Under the pieces are notes generated by a model that saw only the letters and a list, made by a program, of their open reading frames with translations, was not told the origin of the DNA and ran no database searches. From contig JAFAMD010000057.1 in the NCBI GenBank assembly GCA_019233755.1, positions 1-64,000 on the forward strand: 64,000 nucleotides of DNA, in the 5' to 3' direction. This document shows positions 1-8,831 of this stretch, piece after piece (position 1 is the first letter of the stretch; the number at the start of each line of letters is the position of its first letter). This stretch comes from Acidobacteriaceae bacterium. GTDB taxonomy: Bacteria > Acidobacteriota > Terriglobia > Bryobacterales > Bryobacteraceae. The translations under genes and the position numbers were made by a program.

Positions 1-1
1 T

Positions 2-106
2 GATCGCGGCGCCCAGGAATTCGAAAAACGCCGTCAGACCCGACAACAGCACACCCTCCAACGCCTCGCCGCAGCTATGGGATACCAGCTTCTGCCCGCA
101 GACTAA
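2..106 (+). CDS. C-terminal end of an unidentified protein (partial)
   Basis: An open frame enters from the left edge and stops at TAA 104-106, giving 34 residues that end in GYQLLPAD. The piece is basic and rich in Arg and Gln, and the ending resembles the last residues of some transposases. That is only an impression: too little is present to assign a family. No start is visible, so it could also be a chance open frame. Confidence 0.3.
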   Translation, partial: DRGAQEFEKRRQTRQQHTLQRLAAAMGYQLLPAD

Positions 107-458
107 AACCGCTTACCTCTGCGCTAGCGGAGCAGTTTCAGGAGAGCCGTTAGCCGTCAGCCCTAGCTTCTGAAACAGCGCGGCAAGCATCCGTTTCAAC
201 TTCGTGGCAGGTTGTGACAGTTCCATGTGGTCCTTGGCTTAATTAATTTCAGGTCTCTGGCAAGCAGCCGGTGATACTCCAACTCACTCCCTGATCACAT
301 AGCGATGGATAAACGGCAAACTCGGCATTACCGTTTCTTCCGCATCCCTCAGCGAGATTGGACGGGATCGAGGAGCCTTCTGCTACACCTTCAGTTCCGG
401 AGACCCCTCATAGCTGATAGCTGAAGGCTGTTGGCTGATAGCTGATAGCTGAACGCTA
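107..458. other. Intergenic region, no gene seen
   Basis: This stretch separates the partial frame at the left edge from the end of ubiE/menG. I see no convincing coding sequence or RNA gene. It holds two patches of repetitive GCTGATAGCT / AGCCGTCAGCC-type sequence, one around 143-172 and the clearer one at 410-453. Confidence 0.5.
410..453. repeat. Tandem GCTGATAGCT-type short repeat
   Basis: Several near-identical units of the form GATAGCTGA(A) follow one another, with GGCTGTTGGCT in the middle, just downstream of the ubiE/menG stop. Related sequence (AGCCTTCAGCTTTCAGCC) lies near the other end of the window at 63930-63966. It is intergenic and has no coding sense. Confidence 0.6.
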
Positions 459-1205
459 TCACGCTGACTTCGCGCCCAAATGCAGCGCCGCTATGCCGCC
501 GGTGAGCAGTTCGTACCGCGCGTCTTCAAACCCGGCATCGTTCATCATCCGCCGCAACTCTTCGGCTGTCGGAAACTTGCGAATGGAATCCGGCAGATAA
601 GCATAAGCCTGCCAGGAGCCCGATACCAGGGTCCCCACCGCAGGCAGCAGCACGCGTGAGTAAATGCCGTACCCGGCCTTTGTGATCAATCCCGGCGGAT
701 GCGAAAACTCCAGAATGGCGAGCGGGGCGCCCGGCTTCAGCACGCGGTGCAGTTCGCGCAATCCGGCCGCGTAATTCGCCAGGTTGCGAAAGCCGAAAGA
801 AATCGTAATCGCATCCAGCGAGCCGGCAGCCAGCGGAAGCTCTAGTGCATCGGCTTCGAAAAGCGGCGCACGAAAACCTCTGCTTGACGCTTTCTGCTGC
901 GCCGAAACCAGCATGGGATGGCAAAAATCGGCACCCATCACAGGGGTTGCGGCGATTTCTTGCAGATCGAGAAGCACATCGCCGGTGCCGCAGCACAGAT
1001 CGAGAATCCTCGCGTCCGGTTTCTGCAACACCGGCGCCAGCCGCCGCATCAGCACTCTTCGCCATGAGCGGTCGATGTTGAACGAGAGCAGGTGATTGAG
1101 GAAATCGTACCGGGGTGCAATGCCGGCAAACATGCGCTGCACCCAGCGTGCGGCTTGCTGCTCGCTGGAAGTGCCTGGAGGTGTGGTGCCCGCTACCATC
1201 TGCAT
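459..1205 (-). CDS. ubiE: Demethylmenaquinone / 2-methoxy-6-polyprenyl-benzoquinol C-methyltransferase
   Basis: This SAM-dependent methyltransferase (248 aa) carries out the C-methylation late in menaquinone (MenG) or ubiquinone (UbiE) synthesis. Evidence is the family N-terminus (VQRMFAGIAPRYDFLNHLLS, roughly residues 22-41), the SAM motif I LDLCCGTGD near residue 69, and the AITISFGFRNLANY segment near residue 133. Length is normal for the family. It lies 5 bp after aroB on the same strand, so the two are probably cotranscribed. An acidobacterium would be expected to use it for menaquinone, but sequence alone does not separate the two substrates. Confidence 0.95.
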   Translation of the reverse strand: MQMVAGTTPPGTSSEQQAARWVQRMFAGIAPRYDFLNHLLSFNIDRSWRRVLMRRLAPVLQKPDARILDLCCGTGDVLLDLQEIAATPVMGADFCHPMLVSAQQKASSRGFRAPLFEADALELPLAAGSLDAITISFGFRNLANYAAGLRELHRVLKPGAPLAILEFSHPPGLITKAGYGIYSRVLLPAVGTLVSGSWQAYAYLPDSIRKFPTAEELRRMMNDAGFEDARYELLTGGIAALHLGAKSA

Positions 1206-1210
1206 GATTG

Positions 1211-2284
1211 CTACCGGAGAGTTTCGGCAATCGCCCGGCGGACCAGTGCAGGGTCGATTCCGGACAGCACCCTGACTGCGCCGATAGCAGTCGGCAGCAC
1301 AAAGTGCACCTTGCCTTGCAAGGTCTTCTTATCGCTTGCCAGTCGCGCTACGAGGTGGTCCGGGTCGAGGTTCGCGGCACTCGGCAGTGGTCCGTAACGA
1401 CGAATGAGCCGCTGGATGCGAGCCGCTTCTGCGCTAGTGAGAGTGGCCGCCAGTTCCGCCAACCTCGTGGCGATGAGCATTCCCCAACCCACCGCTTCGC
1501 CATGCAGGAAACGAACGTATTCCGTTTCCGCTTCCATCGCGTGTCCCACCGTATGCCCGAAATTCAGGATCCGGCGGAGATCGCCTTCGCGCTCATCGGC
1601 CGAAACCACTTCGGACTTGATCCTGACAGCAGCCGAAATGAAACGATCCACCAGGTCCGCATCCAGCGCCAGCACGCCGTCGGCCTGGGTTTCCAGCATC
1701 TCGAATAGCGCGCGGTCGCGGATAATGGCGCACTTGATCACTTCGTACAGGCCCGCGCGGTACTCTCGCTCGGGCAGCGTCGCCAGCACTTCAGGATCGA
1801 TCAGAACAGCCGCCGGCTGATGAAAACTTCCGACGAGATTCTTCCCGCCGGCAAGGTTGACGCCGGTCTTGCCGCCCACTGCCGCGTCCACCTGTGCGAG
1901 CAGCGTGGTCGGAATCTGCAGCACCGGAACACCGCGCATGAACACGGCCGCGAGAAATCCGGCGACGTCCGTGACAATGCCGCCGCCGAACCCAATCACC
2001 ACGCTCGTGCGGTCTCCGCCGCCTGCCAGCATCTGATCCGCCAGCTCTTCTACTCGCGCCAGTCGCTTGTTCACCTCTCCGCCGGGAAAGAACAGCGTAG
2101 TCACGCGATTCGCATCAAGCTGCGGCCGAATCGCGGAGCCATGTAGGGCCCAGACATCCTCTGTAGTGACGATGAAGAGCTTGCCTGCCTTGAGCGGAAC
2201 AAATTCTGAAACACGCTGCAGAATTCCGCGCTCGACAGCGGTTGGGTACGCAGTTTGAGCGGTCTGCACCTCAAAGGTCGGCAT
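1211..2284 (-). CDS. aroB: 3-dehydroquinate synthase
   Basis: AroB converts DAHP to 3-dehydroquinate, the second step of the shikimate pathway, using NAD and a divalent metal. The NAD-binding region FGGGIVTDVAGFLAAVFMRG, the substrate region QVDAAVGGKTGVN with GKNLVGSFHQP, and the metal-ligand segment RRILNFGHTVGHAME are all present. The ATG at 2284 (MPTFEVQTAQ) is preferred over an upstream one at 2302 and over a longer frame reaching 2509, because the longer forms run into divergent nadB and add residues unlike the family. That gives 357 aa, a normal length. It leads the pair aroB-ubiE. Confidence 0.93.
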   Translation of the reverse strand: MPTFEVQTAQTAYPTAVERGILQRVSEFVPLKAGKLFIVTTEDVWALHGSAIRPQLDANRVTTLFFPGGEVNKRLARVEELADQMLAGGGDRTSVVIGFGGGIVTDVAGFLAAVFMRGVPVLQIPTTLLAQVDAAVGGKTGVNLAGGKNLVGSFHQPAAVLIDPEVLATLPEREYRAGLYEVIKCAIIRDRALFEMLETQADGVLALDADLVDRFISAAVRIKSEVVSADEREGDLRRILNFGHTVGHAMEAETEYVRFLHGEAVGWGMLIATRLAELAATLTSAEAARIQRLIRRYGPLPSAANLDPDHLVARLASDKKTLQGKVHFVLPTAIGAVRVLSGIDPALVRRAIAETLR

Positions 2285-2302
2285 GTGATCCCGTTGTACC
2301 AT

Positions 2303-3874
2303 GTGGGTATCGCCGTCCCGCTCCAGCGTATTCGCACTGATTACATCGTCGTAGGCGCTGGTGTTGCAGGTCTTCGCGCCGCCATCGAGCTCGCTTCCGC
2401 CGGCCGCGTTCTGGTCATTGCTAAAGACAGTCTTCGCGAATCCTCCTCGGAATATGCGCAAGGCGGAATTGCGGCCGCCCTCAGCGATGACGACGAAGTG
2501 GAGCTGCACGAGCAGGACACCATCATGGCCGGCGACGGTCTCTGCGATGTTGAGGCCGTGCGCACGCTGGTGGAAGAAGGCCCCGGCGCTATTGAACAGC
2601 TAATCGAATGGGGCACCGCATTCGACCGGGAAGGGTCGCGCCTGCTGTTTGCGCGTGAAGGCGCGCACAGCCGCAATCGCGTGCTGCACGCACACGGCGA
2701 TTCTACCGGGCGCGAGATTGTCCGTACGCTGCGCCAGCATGCCCGCTCGCTCGAAGGAATTACCTTCCAAAGCTTTGCGGCCGTCACCGATCTTCTGATG
2801 CACGATGGCGAAGTCGCAGGCGTCTGCGCGTTCGATGAAATGACGCGCTCGTTCGTGCTCATTCAGGCGCGCGCGGTGCTGCTTGCCACCGGCGGTCTCG
2901 GGCGAGTATTCGAGAACACAACGAATCCCGATGTCGCGACCGGTGATGGAGTGGCGGCTGCTTATCGCGCCGGCGCGGTGATCTCCGATATCGAATTTGT
3001 ACAGTTTCATCCGACCGCGCTCTTCATTCCCTCGGCGCCCCGCTTCCTGCTCAGTGAAGCGCTGCGCGGTGAAGGCGCTTATCTGCGCAACGCAAGCGGA
3101 GAGCGCTTCATGGAGCGCTACCACCCCATGCAAGAACTCGCGCCCCGCGACGTCGTCTCCCGCTCCATCGTGATGGAGTTGCGCGCAACCGGCGATTCCA
3201 GCGTGTTTCTCGACCTTACGCACCTGCCGCCCGGCTTCGTTCGAGAGCGCTTCCCGCGTATCTACGAAACGTGCCTCAGCTACAGCATCGATCTTGAAAC
3301 CACGCCTGCGCCGGTGCGTCCGGCCGCGCACTACGCGATGGGCGGAGTGAAAACGGATCTCTTCGGCAGAACTTCCATTCCCCGGCTTTATGCGGCGGGA
3401 GAAGTAGCGTGCACGGGTGTCCACGGGGCAAACCGGCTGGCCAGTAACTCCCTCCTGGAAGGCGTGGTTTTCGGCGAGCGCGGTGGCCGGGCGATGTGCT
3501 CGCTGAACGATAGGTGCCGGCCGGATACGTTTGAACCTCCCGAGATGCCTTGCCCCGCGATCTCGGAGCGGGACATCCGCGCAATCGCCTGGAATGCCTG
3601 CGGCGTTCTGCGAAATGGTCCGGAGCTTTCAGCGGCCTACACCAGACTTCAATCCCGCAGCTTCCATCCGCTGTTGCAGCCGGATCGCGCACATTTCGAA
3701 CTGCGTAACATCCACCAGGTTGCCTCCCTCATTTCGCTGGCCGCATTGGCCCGTGAAGAGAGCCGCGGCGGTCATTACCGTACCGATTTCCCCTGCAAGT
3801 CATCTATATTCGAGAAGCATTCTTTGATCGCGCCCCCACACCCCGGCAATCATGCAAAGGTCAGCTTCGCCTGA
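2303..3874 (+). CDS. nadB: L-aspartate oxidase
   Basis: NadB is a flavoprotein that oxidises L-aspartate to iminoaspartate, the first step of de novo NAD synthesis. The protein opens with the FAD dinucleotide motif VVGAGVAGLRAA, followed by SSEYAQGGIAAALS, the fumarate-reductase-like HSRNRVLHAHGDSTG segment and the C-terminal flavin segment AAGEVACTGVHGANRLASN. The GTG at 2303 is chosen because it leaves the usual short lead before the FAD motif and does not overlap aroB, leaving 18 bp between the divergent genes. Earlier TTG/GTG codons at 2255-2294 are possible. nadA and nadC are not in the window. Confidence 0.93.
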   Translation: MGIAVPLQRIRTDYIVVGAGVAGLRAAIELASAGRVLVIAKDSLRESSSEYAQGGIAAALSDDDEVELHEQDTIMAGDGLCDVEAVRTLVEEGPGAIEQLIEWGTAFDREGSRLLFAREGAHSRNRVLHAHGDSTGREIVRTLRQHARSLEGITFQSFAAVTDLLMHDGEVAGVCAFDEMTRSFVLIQARAVLLATGGLGRVFENTTNPDVATGDGVAAAYRAGAVISDIEFVQFHPTALFIPSAPRFLLSEALRGEGAYLRNASGERFMERYHPMQELAPRDVVSRSIVMELRATGDSSVFLDLTHLPPGFVRERFPRIYETCLSYSIDLETTPAPVRPAAHYAMGGVKTDLFGRTSIPRLYAAGEVACTGVHGANRLASNSLLEGVVFGERGGRAMCSLNDRCRPDTFEPPEMPCPAISERDIRAIAWNACGVLRNGPELSAAYTRLQSRSFHPLLQPDRAHFELRNIHQVASLISLAALAREESRGGHYRTDFPCKSSIFEKHSLIAPPHPGNHAKVSFA

Positions 3875-5087
3875 TCAGGCGCGAACACGCGCACCCTTTT
3901 TTGCGGGCCTCGCCCTGCTTTTGTTTGCGGCGCCTTTACGGCAAACAAGTCCGTGGGCGGCGCTATGGACGACACCCTGCGTTCTGATTGCATCCGTTGT
4001 GATCGCGTGGGGGGCGGAATCGGCGCAGTTCTTCGTGGCACAGGGATTCGCGCTGGCGATTCTGGCGTGGCTGCAGGTGCTGCCTGAATTTGCAGTGGAA
4101 GCGGTTCTCGCCTGGCGGCAGCAGACTTCTTTGCTGATCGCGAACCTCACGGGCGCCCTCCGGCTTCTCACGGGCGTCGCCTGGCCCATGATCTACCTTA
4201 CTGCCGCAGTCGTGCACCGGCGCCGCACCAGGCGCAGCCTCGGATTCATACAACTCGACCGCCACCACAGCGTAGAGGTCATAGCATTGCTGCCTCCCAT
4301 GCTGTACGCATTGGTTATCTGTTGGAAAGGCACGCTGACGCTCTATGACGCTGGAATCCTGATTGCGTTCTACGCCGCATACCTGATCTTGCTGACGAAA
4401 CTTCCGCCGGAGCGGCGTGAGGCCGTGGATGATCTCGCGAGCGTACCGCGCAGAATCGTCCTCGCCCCTCGCAGGCAGAGAATGCTGGCTATTTCAGCCT
4501 GCTTTCTCGGAGGCGGCCTTTTGATCTACTTTGCTGCCGAGCCCTTCCTCGGCAGCCTGGTTGCCGTCGCCACAGCCATCGGCATTCCGAGTTTCGTCGT
4601 AATTCAATGGTTCGCTCCGGTGATTTCTGAATTTCCGGAGTTCGCCTCGACCTTCTACTTCGCGCGCCAGGAAGAGAAAGCGCCGGTCGCCCTCATGAAC
4701 ATCGCTTCAAGCAACATCAATCAGTGGACCCTCCTCATGGCCATGTTGCCCGTGGTGCTCTCCATGAGCCGTCACGATCTGTCTGGATTCGCGCTCGACC
4801 ATCAGCAAAAAACGGAGTTGCTGCTGACCGTTGGGCAAAATCTCGTCGGGCTGATTTTTCTCATCAACATGGAATTTGCCTGGTGGGAAGCCGCCGCAAT
4901 GTTTATTCTGTTCGCCGCACAGTTCGCGTTACCACCGTTCTTCGGCGATCAGGTCAGAGTCTGGATTACTTACGTGTTCTTCGCCTGGACGATCGCCGCT
5001 TTAGTCGTAATGATTGCCCGGCGTGAAATACCCGCTGCTCTCGCCAGCTTCCTCGAAACCTGGCGCGAGCATGTTCTTGCAGGCTGA
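3852..5087 (+). CDS. Sodium/calcium exchanger family (CaCA) membrane protein
   Basis: A polytopic membrane protein (411 aa, about ten hydrophobic segments) with two half-repeats typical of cation/Ca2+ exchangers. The first repeat holds LPEFAVEA near residue 77. The second holds SEFPEFASTFYFARQ followed by NIASSNINQWTLL near residues 260-290. These match the alpha-repeat pattern of PE followed by GSNI-like residues. The family moves Ca2+ or other cations against Na+ or H+; the ion here is unknown. The ATG overlaps the end of nadB by 23 bp, so the genes are likely cotranscribed with no evident metabolic link. Confidence 0.75.
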   Translation: MQRSASPDQARTRAPFFAGLALLLFAAPLRQTSPWAALWTTPCVLIASVVIAWGAESAQFFVAQGFALAILAWLQVLPEFAVEAVLAWRQQTSLLIANLTGALRLLTGVAWPMIYLTAAVVHRRRTRRSLGFIQLDRHHSVEVIALLPPMLYALVICWKGTLTLYDAGILIAFYAAYLILLTKLPPERREAVDDLASVPRRIVLAPRRQRMLAISACFLGGGLLIYFAAEPFLGSLVAVATAIGIPSFVVIQWFAPVISEFPEFASTFYFARQEEKAPVALMNIASSNINQWTLLMAMLPVVLSMSRHDLSGFALDHQQKTELLLTVGQNLVGLIFLINMEFAWWEAAAMFILFAAQFALPPFFGDQVRVWITYVFFAWTIAALVVMIARREIPAALASFLETWREHVLAG

Positions 5088-5132
5088 ATGCCTGCCACAT
5101 CGAGTTTGCAAATTGCTGATACTATGTCGTGG

Positions 5133-5151
5133 CGCAGGCGCTTCGCCTGCG
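5133..5151. terminator. Hairpin between convergent genes
   Basis: CGCAGGCG and CGCCTGCG form a perfect 8-bp stem with a 3-nt loop, placed between the stop of the CaCA gene (5087) and the stop of the SMR gene coming the other way (5158). There is no T-run on either side, so it may be a REP-like palindrome rather than a classic terminator. Confidence 0.4.
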
Positions 5152-5157
5152 TGCCCG

Positions 5158-5511
5158 CTACGCATTCCCGAGGTTAATCAGCGCAACCCCGACGATGATC
5201 AGCGTCAGCCCGCCGATCTTCGCTATCGTGAACGCTTCCTTGAAAAAGATCCGCGCCCACAGAATGGCCCAAATGTAGCCGAGCGAAACCATCGGATAGA
5301 GCACCGTAAGCTGCCCTTGTGAAACGCCCATCATGTAGAACACCGACGACAGCAGGTAGAGCACTACGCCTACCGCCAGCCAATAATTCGTGAACAGGCG
5401 CGCCAGGCTGCCTTTCATGTGCTCGGCGCCCAATTTCAGAAACACCGCGCCGAACGAACCGATGAACGATCCAACCAGCACCAGAATGATCGAACTCAGC
5501 GGCGTCTTCAC
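5158..5511 (-). CDS. SMR/EamA-like small membrane transporter subunit
   Basis: A 117-aa protein with four predicted membrane segments, the size and spacing of the small multidrug resistance superfamily. The first helix (LVGSFIGSFGAVFLKLG) lacks the membrane-embedded Glu of drug exporters such as EmrE, so drug export is unlikely. This fits ArnE/ArnF-like subunits that move lipid-linked sugars. Its start overlaps the stop of the upstream 146-aa SMR gene by 4 bp, which suggests a heterodimer. The substrate is unknown. Confidence 0.7.
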   Translation of the reverse strand: MKTPLSSIILVLVGSFIGSFGAVFLKLGAEHMKGSLARLFTNYWLAVGVVLYLLSSVFYMMGVSQGQLTVLYPMVSLGYIWAILWARIFFKEAFTIAKIGGLTLIIVGVALINLGNA

Positions 5512-5948
5512 TTCTTCACCCCAAGTATTGAAACGCCACCCACAATGAACGCTATCCCGATGGCCCGGAAGAAATTCAGGTGCTCGTCAGGCAGCAGGAA
5601 AATCGAGAGGAAGGTCACCCAGACGTACGTCAAGGCGATGATCGGGTATAGCCTCGATAGTTCGCGCCCCTTCAGCGCCAAAGCCATCAGCAGCGTGTTC
5701 ACGCCATAGCAGACGTAGCCGATAAACAGCTTGAGATTTGTGATAACGCCTAGGCAGAAGCTGACAAACAGGCCCGGATGAAGGGCAACTTGGCCTAGCG
5801 TGATGTGGGCGCCAAGCTGCGTCGTTCCCTGCTTAACTAGGATTTGGGCCGCCGCACCGATCAACGTGCAGGAGAAGACAAGGAGAAAGGAGCGTCTCGC
5901 TTCCGCCCGTGTATCAACAGTTGCTTCGAAAACAGTGGGAGAGGTCAA
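5508..5948 (-). CDS. SMR/EamA-like small membrane transporter subunit, upstream partner
   Basis: A 146-aa protein with a polar N-terminal tail of about 18 residues followed by four membrane segments. Helix 1 reads CTLIGAAAQILVKQG, similar to the ArnE type (Gln in place of the catalytic Glu of EmrE). The later segment SRLYPIIALTYVWVTFLSI is typical of EamA/SMR half-units. It is first in a two-gene unit with the 117-aa homologue; the ATGA overlap implies coupled translation. The function proposed here, transport of a lipid-linked intermediate, is inference. Confidence 0.7.
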   Translation of the reverse strand: MTSPTVFEATVDTRAEARRSFLLVFSCTLIGAAAQILVKQGTTQLGAHITLGQVALHPGLFVSFCLGVITNLKLFIGYVCYGVNTLLMALALKGRELSRLYPIIALTYVWVTFLSIFLLPDEHLNFFRAIGIAFIVGGVSILGVKK

Positions 5949-6041
5949 ACAGTAATCCTGTCGCTAAGAGCTTTCAATCAGTGTAGAGCATCAATCCCGC
6001 GCAAGCCGTTTCATTTGTAATCGCTCAGTTACACTTGAACC

Positions 6042-6512
6042 ATGTCAGCGCCGCTGGTTCCGTCGCCGCTCGACTACGTAGGCCGCCGTCCGTTTGCATT
6101 CTACCCGCCGATCAGAAATGCCACCCCCAACGAGTGGGTATTGGGAACGGGCTCCTGGACCGAGGTGCAGGTAATCAACGCGCGCGACCGCTACGATCTG
6201 TGGATCCCGCGTCAGTTCATCGGTGCTGTTTCGGAGACGGATGAGCCTCTGCTCGTGGTAGGTCTGACAAGGGCGCTGATTTTCCATGAAGGCTCCATTG
6301 AACCGCGCGTGAAGCAGGTAATCGAAATGCCGTATACCCCGCGGCTTCGACTAAGGCACAAAGACGAATCCCGGCCCCTTCATTCCGCATCGGTGGTGGG
6401 CATCCGGCTCGAGCGGAATTCGCGAACGATGAAAGCTCGCGGAGTTCTTGCCATCGCCGCCGCTGCCCTCACGCTCCTCGCGGCTCTTGTGGCCGCCGCC
6501 TCCCGGCTTTAA
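6042..6512 (+). CDS. Hypothetical protein with C-terminal membrane anchor
   Basis: A 156-aa protein that I do not recognise. Residues 1-120 are soluble, with a hydrophilic beta-rich look ([18 protein letters not shown], then [17 protein letters not shown]). The last 25 residues ([21 protein letters not shown]) form one membrane segment, so it resembles a tail-anchored protein facing the cytoplasm. It ends 13 bp before cstA on the same strand, so it could be cotranscribed with peptide uptake genes. No motif suggests an activity. Confidence 0.65.
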   Translation: MSAPLVPSPLDYVGRRPFAFYPPIRNATPNEWVLGTGSWTEVQVINARDRYDLWIPRQFIGAVSETDEPLLVVGLTRALIFHEGSIEPRVKQVIEMPYTPRLRLRHKDESRPLHSASVVGIRLERNSRTMKARGVLAIAAAALTLLAALVAAASRL

Positions 6513-6525
6513 AATTCTCATATTC

Positions 6526-8604
6526 ATGCGTAGCCATTTATCCCGCGCGGTGTGGGCGCTGCTCGCGGTTCTCGCGGCCGTCGCTGTCGGAAAAATCGCC
6601 GCCGACAGGGGCGAAGCGGTCAATAGCCTGTGGCTTGTCGCAGCCGCGGTCTGCATCTTTCTGCTCGGCTTCCGCTTCTATGCCAAATTCCTAGCAGCCA
6701 AAGTAATGGCGCTCGACGATCGCCGCGCCACACCCGCGGAGCGCTTCCGCGATGGCCGCGATTTTGAGCCGACCAACAAATGGATCCTGCTGGGCCATCA
6801 CTTCGCAGCAATCGCCGGGCCCGGCCCGCTGGTAGGCCCCACGCTGGCTGCGCAATTCGGCTATCTGCCCGGCGTACTTTGGATTCTCTTCGGAGCGGTT
6901 CTCGGCGGCGCCGTGCAGGACTTCGTTATTCTCTTCTGCTCCATGCGGCGCAACGGCAAAACGCTGGGCCAGATGGCGCGCGAAGAAATCGGCGCAACCG
7001 GCGGCTTTGTCTCCCTCATCACCGTGCTGCTGATCATGATCGTGCTGCTTGCCGTGGTGGCGCTGGTTGTCGTCAACGCGCTCAAAGGCAGCCCCTGGGG
7101 TACATTCACCATCGCGTTGACCATTCCCATCGCCATCCTGATGGGGCTCTATCTGCGCTATCTCCGGCCCGGCAAAGTCCTGGAGTGTTCCCTACTCGGT
7201 TTTGTGCTCATCCTGCTGAGCATCTATGGAGGAAAGCTGGTAGCCGCGTCGGCGGCCTGGTCTCCCTGGTTCACCTGGGGCGGAATAGCCCTCGCATTCG
7301 CCATCATCGTGTACGGCTTCCTCGCAAGCGCGCTGCCTGTCTGGCTGCTGCTCGCCCCGCGTGATTACCTCAGCACGTTTGTGAAACTCGGCGTCATCTT
7401 CCTGCTGGCCATCGGAATCGTCGGCACGCACCCCCAGCTCAAGCTTCCGCCCCTTACGCAATTCGTCAACGGAACCGGCCCGATCTTCGCTGGCAAGGTG
7501 TTCCCGTTCTGTTTCATCACCATTGCGTGCGGCGCTATCTCGGGCTTCCATTCGTTGATTTCTTCCGGCACAACGCCCAAGATGATCTCAAAAGAATGGC
7601 ACGCCTGGCCCATCGGCTACGGCGGCATGCTGCTCGAAGGATTCGTCGCCATCATGGCGATGGTCGCCGCTGCCTCGCTCACGCCGGGCGTTTTCTTCGC
7701 GGTCAACTCACCCCCAGGCGTTGTTGGCGCCCTGCCCCAGACGGCCGTTCAAACCATCTCCGGCTGGGGATTCCCGGTTAGCGCGGCCGGCATGGCCGAG
7801 CTCGCCCGCAGCGTAGGCGAGAAATCGCTTTTCGGCCGAACCGGCGGTGCGCCTTCATTGGCCCTCGGAATGGCTCAGATCTTCGGCGGCGCGCTGAGCC
7901 GCACCGGGCTCGGTGACGGCCTGCTGAGCTTCTGGTACCACTTCGCCATCATGTTCGAAGCGCTGTTCATCCTCACCATCATCGACGCCGGGACGCGAGT
8001 CGGCCGGTTTATGCTGCAGGATCTGTTGGGCCATGTTCATAAGCCGCTGGGCAGAACCGGTTGGATGCCGGGCGTCCTGCTGACCAGCGCTGCCGTCGTT
8101 GCCGCGTGGGGTTACTTCCTATATCAGGGAGTGATCGATCCTCTAGGCGGTATCAACTCGCTCTGGCCGCTCTTCGGCATTTCGAATCAGCTTCTCAGCG
8201 CCATCGCGCTTTGCGTCGCCACAACCGTGCTGATCAAAATGCACCGCTTGAAGTATATCTGGATCACCGTCGCGCCGCTTCTCTGGCTCGTTGTTGTCAC
8301 CTTCAGCGCGGGCTGGCAAAAAATCTTCTCGCCGGACCCGCATCTCGGCTTCCTCGCGCACGCCGGCACACTCGAAGCCGCACTGGCAACTGGCAGGATT
8401 GCAGCCGGTCAAGTCAGCCAGACCCACGCCATCATCTTCAACGAACGGCTCGATGCGGCAGTCTGTGCTGCGTTCCTGCTGCTCGTGGCCATCGTTCTGC
8501 TCGATTCTGTGCGCGTCTGGTACGGTGTTTTGCGCGGCACGCTGGCCACCGTCAGCTCTGAATCACCGTTTGTCGCGTCGCGGTTGGAAACGGAAACCGT
8601 ATGA
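6526..8604 (+). CDS. cstA: CstA family pyruvate/peptide transporter (carbon starvation protein A)
   Basis: A large polytopic membrane protein (692 aa, some 16 hydrophobic segments) of the CstA family, whose members take up pyruvate or peptides during carbon starvation. Characteristic segments are [20 protein letters not shown] near residue 75, [20 protein letters not shown], and [16 protein letters not shown] in the middle. The ATG at 6526 matches the usual N-terminus (a membrane helix with few residues before it); an upstream ATG at 6448 would overlap the preceding gene and add a Pro-rich stretch. It overlaps ybdD by 4 bp, the standard partner arrangement. Confidence 0.95.
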   Translation: MRSHLSRAVWALLAVLAAVAVGKIAADRGEAVNSLWLVAAAVCIFLLGFRFYAKFLAAKVMALDDRRATPAERFRDGRDFEPTNKWILLGHHFAAIAGPGPLVGPTLAAQFGYLPGVLWILFGAVLGGAVQDFVILFCSMRRNGKTLGQMAREEIGATGGFVSLITVLLIMIVLLAVVALVVVNALKGSPWGTFTIALTIPIAILMGLYLRYLRPGKVLECSLLGFVLILLSIYGGKLVAASAAWSPWFTWGGIALAFAIIVYGFLASALPVWLLLAPRDYLSTFVKLGVIFLLAIGIVGTHPQLKLPPLTQFVNGTGPIFAGKVFPFCFITIACGAISGFHSLISSGTTPKMISKEWHAWPIGYGGMLLEGFVAIMAMVAAASLTPGVFFAVNSPPGVVGALPQTAVQTISGWGFPVSAAGMAELARSVGEKSLFGRTGGAPSLALGMAQIFGGALSRTGLGDGLLSFWYHFAIMFEALFILTIIDAGTRVGRFMLQDLLGHVHKPLGRTGWMPGVLLTSAAVVAAWGYFLYQGVIDPLGGINSLWPLFGISNQLLSAIALCVATTVLIKMHRLKYIWITVAPLLWLVVVTFSAGWQKIFSPDPHLGFLAHAGTLEAALATGRIAAGQVSQTHAIIFNERLDAAVCAAFLLLVAIVLLDSVRVWYGVLRGTLATVSSESPFVASRLETETV

Positions 8605-8831
8605 GTTTTCCTGTCAGACTACTAACGGCTCGGTGGGGCAGGCGTTCAGCCTGCCGGAACTTTTTCCACGAACTGCTGAACCTGCTCCGCTCTCTCGCAC
8701 GCGAGTTGTCCGATGAGAGTGCCTATTCGCGCCACCTGAAGCAAACCGGCCGCTCCCACTCCGCACGGGAATGGCGAACCTTCATGGACGGCCGCTACCG
8801 GCGGAAGTATCAGAACGCGAAATGCTGCTGA
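8601..8831 (+). CDS. ybdD: YbdD/YjiX family CstA-associated small protein
   Basis: A 76-aa protein whose position after cstA (ATGA overlap) and C-terminus identify it as YbdD/YjiX. The family is about 65 aa and ends in a basic stretch plus Cys-Cys; here the ending is YQNAKCC. The preceding region ([20 protein letters not shown]) matches the family pattern of an aromatic, a spaced His/Arg patch and the FxxxR block. It probably acts with CstA at the membrane. About 20 N-terminal residues have no counterpart in the family and lie over a palindromic repeat at 8632-8657. The 3' end overlaps convergent cysG-like coding sequence by 50 bp. Confidence 0.75.
   Translation: MSFPVRLLTARWGRRSACRNFFHELLNLLRSLARELSDESAYSRHLKQTGRSHSAREWRTFMDGRYRRKYQNAKCC
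8632..8657. repeat. REP-like palindrome inside ybdD
   Basis: GGCAGGC and GCCTGCC flank a 5-nt loop (GTTCA), a perfect 7-bp stem. The same core (GGCAGGCTGAAT) occurs intergenically at 60458 and 60579. Here the palindrome is translated as part of the N-terminal extension of the YbdD protein. Confidence 0.65.

Noticed and set aside
410-453. CRISPR array
   Set aside because: Units are about 10 bp, uneven and without spacers; it is a simple short repeat.
2285-2509. Long form of AroB
   Set aside because: It would overlap nadB by 200 bp, and the extra residues do not resemble AroB.
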